DNA of 31,929 nucleotides from Nemertoderma westbladi (GCA_032718475.1 JAUCBJ010005639.1:1-31929), one strand, 5' to 3'; numbered from the stretch's first letter, positions 21,152 through 31,052 are shown. Notes: a model not told the origin generated them from the letters alone. Numbers and translations are program-made.

Positions 21152-22974
21152 CTAACTTCAATATCTCTTACTTCGTCTCTACACCCCTCTCTAGTCGACG
21201 CACTGTCTCTACTACGGCTGGGTCTATTCACCCCCGCCTCTCTCTCTACTACTGCATGGCCCATCAGGCCTACTTCGGGTTGGCTCAACCCCGCTACCTC
21301 CTGCCTACCAACTACGTGGCCTACCAGGCCGCCGTCGGGTTGGCTCAACCCTGCCACCTCCTGCCTACTAACTACGTGGCCTACCAGGCCACTGTCTGCC
21401 GGGTTATGTACGTCCGACACGCTCACATTAATAGCACCACTCCCAATATTATTTATTAAATCAATTAAATTGTTAGAATTTGAATTATTTAAATTAGAAC
21501 TATTTGAATTTTCAAAATTTAAATTATTATTCGTATTATTTGAATTATTCTGAATATTTGAACTAATGTTATTATTTGAATTTAAATTTAAATTACTACT
21601 ACCCGGTAAAATATTATTATTTCCTGTAATAAAGGGATTAGGGTTATCTAATACGGTACTATTAATATTATCTACTTCTAACGTACTATTATTACCCCCC
21701 CCGCCCGTACGGCTACACCAGTTCTGGCTCTCTCGCCCGGTGCCTGTAAGTGGGGGCTCACTCTCTGATATCTCCAACCGCGCCAGTTCTAGTCGGCGCC
21801 GTTTAAGTTTGGCTTGATATTGCGCAAGCCTCCCTAGCATGGCATGCAAATCATCCCGCCTGCACTCACCCTCTATCCCCGACTCTCGCGTATTCTGCCC
21901 GGCCAACTCTGCCTCTCTAGCAATCATCTCAAGCCGCCGCGCCGGCTCGCTCTCTACTCCCATCTCTCGCTCTCTACACTCCTTGGCTCTCTCTCTAAAC
22001 TTCTCGGCTTTCTCTCTACACTCCCTCTCCAACTCTCCTGCCTTCTCTGAGAATGCGGTTTCCTCTCTCAATTGCCACTCTAACCATTCCTGCTTATTCG
22101 CAGCCGTTTCTAATTTATACTCTATGCGTTCACTCTGTCGCACCCGTCTTTCTTTTACGGAGGATGTAGCAGACTTATCGGTTGCGACGGACTCCCGTCG
22201 CCCCTCCGTCCCACTAACTTTCCCCCGCTTCCCGGAACTTCCTCCGACCGACGAGACCGAATCCTCGGAATTAACCTCGGATTCGCCCTCCCCAGGTCTT
22301 CTAACTCTTACTTTCACTCCCCGGGCATCGACTAAGTATGGCCCTACGTACACTACGCTAGGTTCCATACCCCCACATTCCCATAGTTCAATCAGTTCGT
22401 TGACAACTCCCCTCGCCCTCTCCTCGGCTAGTTCTCTCTGCCCAAAACACACTAGGTGATCAAAGTATCTGTTCGACTCACCTAGTCGTCTCCTCAGTCT
22501 CACCTCGTCTACCTTCGCCCCCTCCTTGGCCTCTCTCAGTTGCTCCCGGGTCGCGAGGCAGGCCCGTCGAAGTCGATCAGAAACCCCGACGTCCTCGTCG
22601 CCGACCTCTCTTCCGTCTCTCCGGGTCCGACGTCGTACCGACGGCCCCACCGTCGCCGTTCCGGTGGACCGTTCGTCGTCCTCGGCCTGTGGCTGGCCGG
22701 TGACATCGGTATGTCGACCCTCGCTCCGCGTCGACTCGTCTTTCTCTTCTTCTCCCTTCTCGTCTCCTTCCCTCGACTCACTCTCCGGTTGTAGACGACC
22801 CCCCACATCTTGGTTCGTCGGGTTGCTCGTTGTCGACGTGGCGTCAACCTGCGTCGACGTGGTCGGCGTAGCATAGACCGGCGTCGTGGGTTCGTATCGT
22901 CTCGCCGTGGCCTCGCGGATCGTTAGATCGTCGTCCGGGGTCCGCGGCGGTGTAGTTTCTCCTCCTCTACTCAT
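21049..22974 (-). CDS. Gag frame 1: N-terminal Gag-like protein
   Basis: 641 codons; the ATG at 22974 is the first in the leader, 74 nt after the 5' LTR, which supports this start. In order: acidic, Thr/Glu-rich N-terminus; a helix-prone block at about 128-178 (RLRRACLATREQLREAKEGA); a Glu/Arg-rich, likely coiled-coil region at about 278-391; an Asn-rich run at about 425-511; three tandem units of about 20 residues containing GLVGHVVGRQEVAGLSQP (about 525-578); then GGWGGG at a G11 run where the frame stops matching the repeat seen in frame 2. I do not recognise a standard capsid fold by eye. Gag identity rests on position and on the zinc knuckles downstream. Confidence 0.75.
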   Translation of the reverse strand: MSRGGETTPPRTPDDDLTIREATARRYEPTTPVYATPTTSTQVDATSTTSNPTNQDVGGRLQPESESREGDEKGEEEKDESTRSEGRHTDVTGQPQAEDDERSTGTATVGPSVRRRTRRDGREVGDEDVGVSDRLRRACLATREQLREAKEGAKVDEVRLRRRLGESNRYFDHLVCFGQRELAEERARGVVNELIELWECGGMEPSVVYVGPYLVDARGVKVRVRRPGEGESEVNSEDSVSSVGGSSGKRGKVSGTEGRRESVATDKSATSSVKERRVRQSERIEYKLETAANKQEWLEWQLREETAFSEKAGELERECREKAEKFRERAKECREREMGVESEPARRLEMIAREAELAGQNTRESGIEGECRRDDLHAMLGRLAQYQAKLKRRRLELARLEISESEPPLTGTGRESQNWCSRTGGGGNNSTLEVDNINSTVLDNPNPFITGNNNILPGSSNLNLNSNNNISSNIQNNSNNTNNNLNFENSNSSNLNNSNSNNLIDLINNIGSGAINVSVSDVHNPADSGLVGHVVSRQEVAGLSQPDGGLVGHVVGRQEVAGLSQPEVGLMGHAVVEREAGVNRPSRSRDSASTREGCRDEVRDIEVRCGGWGGGLRAPHHIRLVAREGGQRMPHKRGIEV

Positions 22975-23048
22975 CTTGTCTTTCGGTGGCTATCAGCTAC
23001 AGTTCGGCAGGCCTAGAATTTAGACTGTAGCCCTTGGGTAATTTAGAC
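22975..23048 (-). promoter_or_regulatory. Leader with non-canonical primer-binding region
   Basis: Directly after the 5' LTR the minus strand reads GTCTAAATTACCC, without the TGG that begins a tRNA 3'-end primer site. GTCTAAATT recurs 23 nt later (23017-23025 on the plus strand as AATTTAGAC), and its complement lies inside the LTR at 23239-23247. The mechanism of priming is therefore unclear. Confidence 0.55.
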
Positions 23049-23598
23049 TGTGACGGGATCCGAGAGGATCCCGGTTTATCCGGTGTCGCTTATGTACGCG
23101 TCCCCGCCGTGTGAATGAAAAGAGTTGTTGTTCCAGTGTCGTTATTATGGACTGATATATATATAATACAGAGAGTGATAGTAGATAGCACAGTTAACCG
23201 GTATACTGGATGATATGTGATTGGTGACGGCGGTGATGGTCTAAATTGTCACCGTACTACCGTGACTGTAGTGACAGACTGAGATAACTGAAGTGAAATG
23301 GATAGCACGACCGGTAATATATTGCACGGTGGCCTTATTGCTACTCAATCGATGCCTTTCCCCCCTCTGATTGGTTGATACCCCTGTTGGCACCCTTTGG
23401 AGTGTTTCCCTTCACTCCCTGTGTTCTCTCTGGGTTAGGGGTTTGGCCCCTGACCCCTATTGTGTGTGTCTCCTTTGGGGCCTATTGTCCCCGTTTACTG
23501 GGCTGACACGAGGTTGATTGGTAATCAACCTCGTGCTCCCAATATTGCTTTATGGCTCACTCTATGGGTTTGTGTTAGCGGAATTGGATAAGCTAACA
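23049..23598 (-). repeat. 5' LTR of the gag-only element
   Basis: Identical to 16522-17071 over 550 bp. It should hold the promoter for the minus-strand transcript. A TATATATAT run lies at about 23155-23169 and CAATATATTACC reads on the minus strand near 23318, but I cannot assign the start site. It has the same hairpins as the other LTR (for example 23054-23073 and 23507-23535). Confidence 0.95.
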
Positions 23599-23603
23599 TA
23601 CCC
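23599..23603. repeat. Target-site duplication, right copy (TACCC)
   Basis: Matches TACCC at 16517-16521. Confidence 0.9.
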
Positions 23604-24110
23604 ATCACCTAAAATTACAAGTTTGAGATGTTGTTCTGTTTTTATTGATTCTATCGGATTCAGGACCCTCATAAGCCAGTATAACGCAAGAAACAATATG
23701 ATACTATCTATTGAATTTGCTTATTTTCAAAAATTTGGTGCTGGTACAACAATTTTAACCCTCCGTCGAAGAATACAAGTTTGAAAACTCTTATGCAATT
23801 TGTAATTGTTCCATTGAATTCAAAACCCTCGCAAACCCGTATAACGCAAGGAACAAGGTGACACAATCAATTGATATATTTGATGGTTTTCAAAATTTGT
23901 TGCTAGCACTAGATAAAAAAAAACAAAAAACAAACCCCTATTGCGCAAAAAACAGGTTGAAACAATTAATTTCCAATTTAACATTACAAAATTTTGTGCT
24001 GGCACCAAAATTTGGCACCCGCCGAAAAAGAAAAAACAAGTATCAAATTTGTAAATTAATTTAATGAATTCCATCTAATTGTAAACACAAAAAATCGGTG
24101 TAAATCAAAA
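23604..24110. repeat. Degenerate tandem repeat, unit about 160 bp
   Basis: Blocks starting ACCCTC..(A)AGCC/CCCGTATAACGCAAG at about 23662 and 23824 share a downstream TTCAAAATTTG(G/T)TGCTGG-like stretch. A third, more diverged block lies near 23930 (TGCGCAAAAAACAGG, then AAAATTTTGTGCTGGCAC). ACAAGTTTGA recurs near 23620 and 23778. Old and non-coding. Confidence 0.5.
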
Positions 24111-24315
24111 ATAGAGATGTTACAAACCATATTTCATGAAATGTAATTTTCAAAAAACATCTCAAAAAAAATTCCAAAATTAGGGTTAAAAAAATGGTGC
24201 AATCACTCGAAAACTACCCAATATTTTGAAAACCGTTTTCACTGTTAGGAAGGCAATAATAGATTTTGTTCGCATTATTTTGATTTTGTAACGGATAACC
24301 ACCAAATTTATAAAT
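24111..24315. other. AT-rich spacer, nothing recognised
   Basis: No repeat, gene or RNA signature seen. Confidence 0.5.
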
Positions 24316-24339
24316 TACTACTACTATTACTACTACTAA
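24316..24339 (-). repeat. Trinucleotide 3' tail of the RTE-like LINE
   Basis: TACTACTACTATTACTACTA on the plus strand, about 30 bp past the ORF stop. This is a microsatellite tail. Confidence 0.65.
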
Positions 24340-24368
24340 GATCGGCATGCTGCATTGCAGCTGCATTT

Positions 24369-27300
24369 TTAAGAATGCTGTGCCGGCTTATCGACAAAAT
24401 TGCACCACCACAACTCCCTATCACCCATGACATTTGCTAGATCATCCGCATCTTCAAGGCCAGTGTCCTTTAAGATGCGTCTCAAGAAAGTCATGGGCTG
24501 TCCACCATGCTTATTCACTCAATGAGGCTGCCAAAGTACAAGATTATGCACTGGCTGGTCCTCACGGCGAAAGCAATGTCCTGCAAAGCGGAGGCGATTT
24601 TGTTCTAGTGTCAAGCTTGGGGGAACCAATGAGACACCTCCAATGTTATATAGTGTCTGGTTGGAGATGTGTGCATTGTACTTGACACAATGAACCCGGC
24701 GTAGCATTCTTGTGAATGTGCCATCCAGAGATTTGGTGTCCTCAGCAGTTAGAGCCCAGCATGGACTCCCATAGAGGAGTACTGGAACTACTGTTGCTCT
24801 AAATAATCGGACCTTAAGTTTCCGATTAATTCTCGGTGATTTCCAAATCCTGGAAAGCCTATTCAAAGGCTGCCCATGCCTTTCCCTTACGTATTCGAAG
24901 GTCCTCAACTGACTTCCGGATCCATGATCCCAGGTAACAGAAGTCATCCACATGCTCAAGCATACCATCTTTTGAGCTTATGCTCATCCGATCAGAGACT
25001 TACTGAGGACGTTCAAAGTTAATTGTCAAAATTTTGGTCTTTCTGGAGTTAATAAAAAGAGCAACACTAGAAGCAGCATGTTCTAATGAGCTGAGGAGCC
25101 GTTGGGCTCCCTCTAGTGATTCTGAGAGTACTCCTAAGTCATCAGCAAAGTCTAGATCAGTTAGGTACTTGGCAGGATTTCCTCGACTTCTGGAGCCAGT
25201 AGGTGGAGTTATCATCACCCCATCATCATTATGATGATCTAAGGACATGCGTAGAACATAGTCAACAACAATTATGAACAAGAATGGTGCAAGTGTGTCT
25301 CCCTGGAGGACGCCCCATTAACACTTCAAATGGTTCTGTGTCACCGTCAACAGTAGACACAAATGTTGTCGAACCATCGTATACTGATCTGATTGCTGCA
25401 ATAATTTCATCAGAAATCCCATATAATGAAAGTATGCTGAACATACGTGAGCGAGAGACTGAATCAAAGGCCTTGAAGAAGTCAACAAAGATAACAGCCA
25501 GATGCCTGTCTTTCTTTTTTGATAACTCTTCAATTATCCTTCTAAGTGCCAAAATGGGCTCCATGGTCCCACGACCTTTACGGAACCCATTCTGATTTCC
25601 ACGGAGCAGTCTCTCAATGGGATCCCTGATGCGATTTAATATAATTCTATTGTATAGCTTTGCAGCAATCGAGATCAATGAGATTCCCCGAAAAGAACCA
25701 TAGAGTGTTAGGTTCTTGGGAACTGGCACCAACTTAATTATTTTCATTTCGTGTGGGACTCTTGTTGTTCGGTACATGTCTACTATGATGGGATAGATGA
25801 GCTTTAAACACTCAGGTATTTTAAAGACCTCAGGGGAACACCATCTACTCCACTGCCACGATTGGTCTTAATGCTCCTTGCAGCAGCCTTCACTTCTGCA
25901 AAGGAGATATCACCAATTGGAATATCTGGGAGTACAGACTCACACACTTTTTCTTCTATAAAGTTATCAGGCAATACCCTGTCATTATTGAGGAGCTTTT
26001 CAAAGTGGGCCTTCCAACCATTGAGGCGATCGGCTGGTGATTCAGCCTTAACCTTGGTGGTTGGTTGGCTTTTTCGACCAGTAAGCAAGTTGATCGATCT
26101 CCATGCCTGGGATGATTGCCTGCTGTCGTCAGCATCATTGATGGCATCAACCTGTTGGTTTATTCTCTCCTGTAAATTAACAGTGTACTGCCTGTTCAGG
26201 GACCTAGATGCAGCCTTAACTGCATTCTTGGCCGATGTAGTCTGTTTGAGTCGGGACTCTTTCTGCGCCTTGTAGAGGTCATTTCGGCACTTCTGAATTT
26301 TGTTGTCAGTCCAGGGGACCTGTTTCCTGTTTCGAGGGTATACAGGAACTGTTTCTGCAGCTGCTAACTTAACTGCCTCTGTGAAGGCAGTATAGCCCTC
26401 ACAGTGATCTGCCGCCTCAGAGGCAAGAACCTCATACCTGTTGCTCAGCTGTAGTGTGAAGCTGGATCCCACACTTGGCTGTTGTAACAGAGAGGACCAG
26501 TCATGCCGCGGCAAGGCAGATTTCGTTGTTCTGCTAGCACGCAGACTAAGTCTTACCTTGGCCACAATAAGGCGGTGATCACTGGAGAAGGGTCGTAGTG
26601 TAAATGCATTACAGTCTTGTATAGACCTCCTGTATTTCCTACGAAACAGGATATGGTCTATCTGGGTCTTGTGACCACTGGGTCCACTATGAGTCCATAG
26701 CTTTCCAGTTCGCTTCTTGAACTGGGTTCCAGCCGAAAACAATCCATTTCCAGAGATAAAATCCTGAAGATGGACGGAATTTCGGTTAACACTATTGCTA
26801 TAGTCCCAGGGCGATGTAGGTGATTGATGCAGACTTGCATTAAAGTCTCCCAGGAATGTTAAGAATGCATGCTGATCCACTCCATCAGTAGCTGCTTGTA
26901 GATTCTGGTAGAAATTTTCCACCTCCTCTACAGGGGCAACACTAGTTGGAGAGTAGCACACAATCAGAACCACCTTAGGAAACTTCTTAGCCAGTCTAGT
27001 GGCAACGGATGATGCGGTTATAGATTTGGTCTATTTTGTCCAATGCTGCATGTGCAGTTGGATTCATCAATAGACCAATTCCACCATTGCCACTATCATC
27101 TGCTGAAGCGAGGGCGAGTTGCCAACCGCCCCCCATGCCCTTAATCAGAACCTCATCAGTCTGTCCAGTCTGCATTCGGTGCTCTTGAACACCCACTGCA
27201 CTAAGAGAAAGCTTATCTGCCAAGGCAGTCAGCTCACCTTGTCGCATTGGGGACCCGAGTGTTAGGGTGTTTACTGAGGCTAGTCTAGGGATTTGCCTCA

Positions 27301-27614
27301 GATTCACCAATGGCTTTGTTGTTCGGGGTGGAACATGATAGTAGCCTCCAACTCCTGAATCCCTCTCCCCCTCACAATCTGGCCTCCCTGGTGACCCAGG
27401 GTTTGGGCCAGAAAGGTCATCAGGAAAGGGACTCAAAGAATTGTTTGCCACTCTCTCTCCAGTAGCGGGTGAGACAGTGAGAATTGTGTCCAGTCATTCC
27501 ACTGGCCTCTAGTGGCTGGACCTCCGCATTACTAATGTAATCCATAGTGGGGGTTGGGGGGTGCTTTTTTGCCGAGTCAGCTCTCGGGGCAAATACCACA
27601 CCCTGGTTTGCCAT
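24369..27614 (-). pseudogene. RTE-like endonuclease/reverse transcriptase with seven lesions
   Basis: Apurinic-type endonuclease: VNTLTLGSPMRQGELTAL and VGVQEHR (about 27130-27275), FLGDFNASLH and GHKTQIDHILF (about 26660-26850), SDHRLIVAKVRLSLR (about 26540-26585). RT: QNGFRKGRGTMEPILAL and VIFVDFFKAFDSVSR (about 25440-25600), catalytic LDFADDLGVLSES (about 25110-25155), then LLYGSPCWALTAED (about 24730-24775) and a C-terminal FLRRILKDTGLEDADDLA block. Lesions: frameshifts at about 27440-27480, 27000, 25800-25830, 25281-25300 and 24895-24905; in-frame stops at 25000 (TAA) and 24519 (TGA). The natural stop is TAA at 24369. The sequence resembles the RTE-type proteins often annotated as craniofacial development protein 2-like. 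It is a fossil. Confidence 0.85.
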
Positions 27615-28174
27615 TCCACAGGGTGGGTGTCGCAGTGGACTCAGATATGAGGCCCATCACCCATATCTACTCTGGCGCACATGACCCACCATTGGCTGTG
27701 CAGCTCATCTGCTGGGTCATGCCCTGTGCCCCTGCTCCCAGGTGCAGGTCGCAGTGAAGTGCACTCAGAGTGGACATGAGAACACTCTACTTCTGACCAG
27801 CCATTGGTAGACCACCATCTGACTGGCCAGGCCATATACCCCTGCAGCCAAGTATATGGGTCCTTAATCCAGGACCAAGGGCGTCCATATCCCAGAACGA
27901 AGGGGGTCCTAGTTACAGGACCTGATTTGCCCTAGTAAGAGGGTCTATGCAGCTACAGGTGGCACCTCCTTTATGCTGCATGGAGGTGGCAAGTTTTCTT
28001 GATCAATGACCTAGAATACCTGACCTGACCTGCTCTAGAAAGCACGTACAAGGAGGAAAATCTGAGTATTTGAATTGGTATAACGACGTTGTTCAAACCA
28101 AATCGAACTACAAACATTTTGTCCAAGATTCAAGTCATGAAAACACTTTAAACTTATAGGCGTTTGAGACCATA

Positions 28175-29316
28175 TTAAATGTTTGGCAGTAGATGGAGTG
28201 AAACTTGCGAGCTGGTGTCAACTAAAAATGTGACAGAGTTTTTTGATTTTGGTGTGGATAGTGCTGTGGTTAGTCCAAAAACGGCAGTGCCCTCAGTACT
28301 TGCAGCGGCAGTATTGAGGGTTGCTACGTAGTTTCCCTCATGGGTGGGGGAAGAACTACGTGAGTTGGGGCGAGATGAAGGTGTAATGTGGGCGGTGCAT
28401 TCTCCCAGCCAGGGGCACCACGCACTGCATCGCTTGGCAGTGTCTGCGTAATAGACGTGATACCGGCAGATTTTTGGTTTCTGCCCCTTATTAAAAGGTA
28501 ATAATGCGCCATATGGGGCCATTTGTCTAGGGTAATCCATAGCCTGTGGGTAGTTAGGCCGACGGTTGTATGGCTGACATGACTGGTAATGGTTGTAGGG
28601 TTCGGCCTGTGGAGAGTAATACTCACCTGGGCAGTTTGGGTTAGGGTTGACAGGTTGTTCGACTTTGACAATGGTTGGAGTGTTAGCGTTGGTTGCTCTG
28701 AGTAAACTGGAGGTTGATGTCTGCGAGTGCGGCGAATTCCTCCGGCGGAAGTCCTTGTTGCGCAATCAGGACAGAGCGAGCTGTTATCGGAAGAGCTTGG
28801 AGGAGTTTATGCCGGGGGGGGGGGGGGGGGGGGGGGGTCATCATCAGCCAGTACGATTGCACTCGCTCAGCTTGCGCCTGATACGGTGGTAGACGAGCGA
28901 TGGCTTCTGGCCATCTAGAGAAACCTGGCCAAGGGCTTCCTCGAGGAGTGCAGGTTTTGTTTTCTGGTACAGTTGAAGAATTTGCGTTTTAGAGCCGTCC
29001 TACATGTATATAGTTCTGTAGTTGTTGACATATCAATGCGTTGAGGGCCACGTCCTCGGGGAGATTGGCCATCATGTGGAGGAACTGCATTGGTGAGTTG
29101 GTAATTCCTGCAAGAGTGAAATATGGGACTCTAGAAGTCTGAACCACACAGCTGGATTGGAGCGGAAAAAGACTGGAGGCTTGTTACAGCAACACGCGAT
29201 ACAGAGGCCGCTGGTAGTAGGTTGCTGACAGCTGGGTCTGTTAGATCGTGCTGGCTTTGGTCGTCGTCATTGATAAATATCCTGATTATGTAATACGAGT
29301 TTAGGTTTCTGGTCAA
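28175..29316 (-). pseudogene. Degraded Ty3/gypsy gag with start of protease
   Basis: Pieces in several minus-strand frames. From the 5' side: a fragment at 29131-29316; FTLAGITNSPMQFLHMMANL (about 29040-29115), the Gag capsid-type block of metazoan gypsy elements; LQALPITARSVLIAQQG and LPPEEFAALAD (about 28710-28800); then 28175-28765 with the Cys/His motif CRYHVYYADTAKRCSAWCPW (about 28410-28470) and the protease opening FLVDTSSQVSLHLLP, where DTS replaces the usual DTG/DSG. A G24 run interrupts the gag at 28814-28837. The frame ends at 28175 and no RT follows, so the element is truncated or cut by the LINE. Family assignment is by motif. Confidence 0.72.
28814..28837. repeat. Homopolymer G24
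   Basis: Uninterrupted run of 24 G on the plus strand inside the gypsy gag fragment; the length should be treated as uncertain. Confidence 0.85.
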
Positions 29317-29362
29317 TTTTTGCGTTGTATATCGTATAGCAGTATAGGGCCTATTATATGAG

Positions 29363-29389
29363 TTCTGTCTGGGTCACCAATGTCACCAA
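29363..29389 (-). promoter_or_regulatory. Primer-binding site of the gypsy element
   Basis: On the minus strand CGTTACA (LTR end, 29390-29396) is followed by TTGGTGACATTGGTGACCC. TGGTGACCC-type sites just after an LTR are common in gypsy elements. ATTGGTGAC is present twice in tandem. Confidence 0.55.
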
Positions 29390-29819
29390 TGTAACGATTG
29401 TTGGACGAGTACACTCCGGTGTACGCGTTCGGTCGTCACGGTACATCTGTAGGTGTAGGCAAGGGATGAATAAGAATTCAGGTACTGTTATGGTAAGCTA
29501 CCGTATATTGGGGTATTGATATATATAATATACCGAAGCGCACAATATGTAATACAGTCAAGGACTACTAAAGTAGTCCTAGTTTCAGTTTTTTTTTTGC
29601 ACACAAACTTTTTTTTTAAATTTTATTTATCATTAGGGCATATATCAACCGATAGTAAAATATACAATAGCACAAGAATGTTAAAAACTGTAAAATATGT
29701 ATTTAATTATGAAAAAAAGGCATCTCTTATTATTAAAAAATTGTATAAAAATAAAAATAGTTCGTTAAAAGTTCAGCAACGGGAGTTAGCCGTGCACCTC
29801 GCAGTTTGAGTTGGCTAAT
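29390..29819 (-). repeat. Probable 5' LTR (partial) of the gypsy element
   Basis: Begins TGTAACG on the plus strand next to the primer site, so it is the end of an LTR in minus orientation. The far end is not identifiable, because the matching LTR is absent and a foreign retroelement fragment starts by about 29820. It contains an 8-bp palindrome GGACTACT/AGTAGTCC near 29561-29578 and T-rich runs. Confidence 0.35.
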
Positions 29820-30175
29820 ATTATGGAGGTGTCGGCAACATGATGAATAGGCAGTTGCGTGCCGAGCGCGACCCACGGAGACACATGAGGCTGGCTCAAA
29901 GGAGTGCAAAACTCACTTGTCGCCTTACACAGTTGATGCATTCTGATAGTACCGGACATCTCGTTTGGTGGCCAGCTTTGAGGAAAGGTGTTTCATGAAC
30001 TGGGTAGTAGTCTGCGACATTCCACCAAACGCAGAGAATATCAGTGGGGTGAATGTTGCAATCTCTACCTCCCGCACCCCTTCCTCATACTTGTTCCGTT
30101 TCCTTGCCTCGTGGAACACGTGCGCTCCCTCCAGCGTCATTGCTGCATTTGTATCTGCTATAGGGGATTAAATAT
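29820..30175 (-). pseudogene. Tail fragment of a retroelement polyprotein
   Basis: Minus frame 29925-30140 reads EVEIATFTPLIFSAFGGMSQ and, in another frame past the stop, RRQVSFALL and ASLMCLRGSR (about 29855-29910). I recognise this pair (FTPLVFS-GG, then LSFALLRSA-CLRGSR) as the C-terminal end of reverse-transcriptase proteins frequent in invertebrate genomes; I cannot fix the clade. At least one frameshift and one stop break it. No catalytic RT motif is present. Confidence 0.5.
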
Positions 30176-30380
30176 TGAAACGTCTATGAATGTTTTCTGG
30201 AATCGTGTTCCCTCATTTAGCTACCACTCAAGGATGCAAGGCAGAGATGCGCCCTGGCTGGTCCCTTTAAAGCATTCGTGCCGAAACGAAAACTGCCCTG
30301 GCCCATGTGAGGATCGAACCCACGACCTACGGTAGATGTGAATTCAATGCAACCACTACACCGGAAACTTGGCTCAGCTA
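30176..30380 (-). mobile_element. tRNA-derived SINE
   Basis: The minus strand carries a box A-like GTGTAGTGGTTGC (30349-30362) and an exact box B GGTTCGATCC (30311-30320), spaced as in a pol III tRNA promoter. The flanking arms do not make a good cloverleaf, so this is a SINE head and not a functional tRNA. Downstream (to about 30180) is a body with AAAGGGACCAGCCAGGGCGC. The body family and exact 3' end are not determined. Confidence 0.65.
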
Positions 30381-30551
30381 CAAAGTTACTGAGTCTACAG
30401 TAGCTTCAGTAGTCCTTGAATACAGTGCAACAAGTACACAGTACTGTAGTACTGGTAAATAATCGCATGCAAGTCCTGCAGTACAATGTATGTATATGGG
30501 GCGAGCCACATAGTGGATGAGTCTATCTGGCCGCTACACGTACAATCCATG
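30381..30551. other. Spacer, nothing recognised
   Basis: Contains ACAGTACTGTAGTACT-type short palindromes only. Confidence 0.45.
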
Positions 30552-30845
30552 GAAATGATACACCTAAAATGGGAACAACAAACCTAACAGTAATCTTATG
30601 GAAACAATACACCTAACAGTAAATAGGTGGAAGCGATACAACTAACAGTAAACGGGTGGAAGCGATACACGTAACATTAAACGGGTGGAAGCAATCAGTA
30701 AACGGGTGGAAGTGATACACCTAACAGTAAACGGGTGGAAGTGATACACCTTGGAAGCGATACACCTAACAGTAAACAGGTGGAACGATACACCTTGGAA
30801 ACGATACACCTAACAGTAAACGGGTGGAAGCGATTCACCTAACAT
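30552..30845. repeat. 29-bp minisatellite, about 10 degenerate units
   Basis: Unit opens ATACACCTAACAGTAAACGG and closes GTGGAAGCG. Several copies are shortened by internal deletions (for example near 30690 and 30750). Non-coding. Confidence 0.85.
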
Positions 30846-31052
30846 GTATATTTACTATTTATTCCCATGGCAGCTGCATGGGGGCGCAAGGTAAAAAACA
30901 CACTGAAAATTTATCTGGCAAATTAAATTCCCCTAACATAGCTTGAAACTTGGCGAGATAATTTTTTTCGTGATTTGAGACAACTATTAGCGGAAAGTGT
31001 TGCACAATTGTGGGAATCTGGTCAAATATTAGAGGTGTATTACGCTTTAGCA

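Larger units (their letters stand above)
16517..23603 (-). mobile_element. Complete gag-only LTR retrotransposon (non-autonomous)
   Basis: Direct evidence: 550-bp LTRs at 16522-17071 and 23049-23598, offset by exactly 6527 and identical on reading through; TACCC at 16517-16521 and 23599-23603 as 5-bp target duplication; LTR ends TG...CA; polypurine tract at 17072-17080 on the minus strand. The internal 5977 bp hold a 74-nt leader, two overlapping Gag frames (22974 down to 19256) and about 2.2 kb of palindrome-rich non-coding DNA. No protease, RT, RNase H or integrase motif is present, so enzymes must come from elsewhere. BEL/Pao affinity is inferred from the zinc-knuckle pair and from the PPT/LTR junction. 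Confidence 0.93.
24316..28035 (-). mobile_element. RTE-like non-LTR retrotransposon, nearly full-length but dead
   Basis: The minus-strand LINE runs from a GC-rich 5' region (about 27615-28035, containing CAGGTCAGGTCAGG) through an endonuclease/RT ORF to a short TAG/TAA trinucleotide tail at 24316-24339. A short trinucleotide tail in place of poly(A) is characteristic of RTE-type LINEs. The 5' limit is an estimate, and I could not find a target duplication. Confidence 0.75.

Noticed and set aside
19455-22876. Plus-strand frames opposite the Gag region
   Set aside because: They are antisense shadows of GC-biased Gag coding sequence with no family motif.
16522-23598. Large DNA transposon with 550-bp terminal repeats
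   Set aside because: The repeats are direct, not inverted, and have TG...CA ends and a PPT, which identify LTRs.
27554-27835. Short frames upstream of the LINE ORF
   Set aside because: They lie in the LINE 5' region and in conflicting frames; no ORF1 protein signature is visible.
30311-30370. Functional tRNA gene on the minus strand
   Set aside because: Boxes A and B are good, but acceptor and anticodon arms do not pair well; a SINE head fits better.
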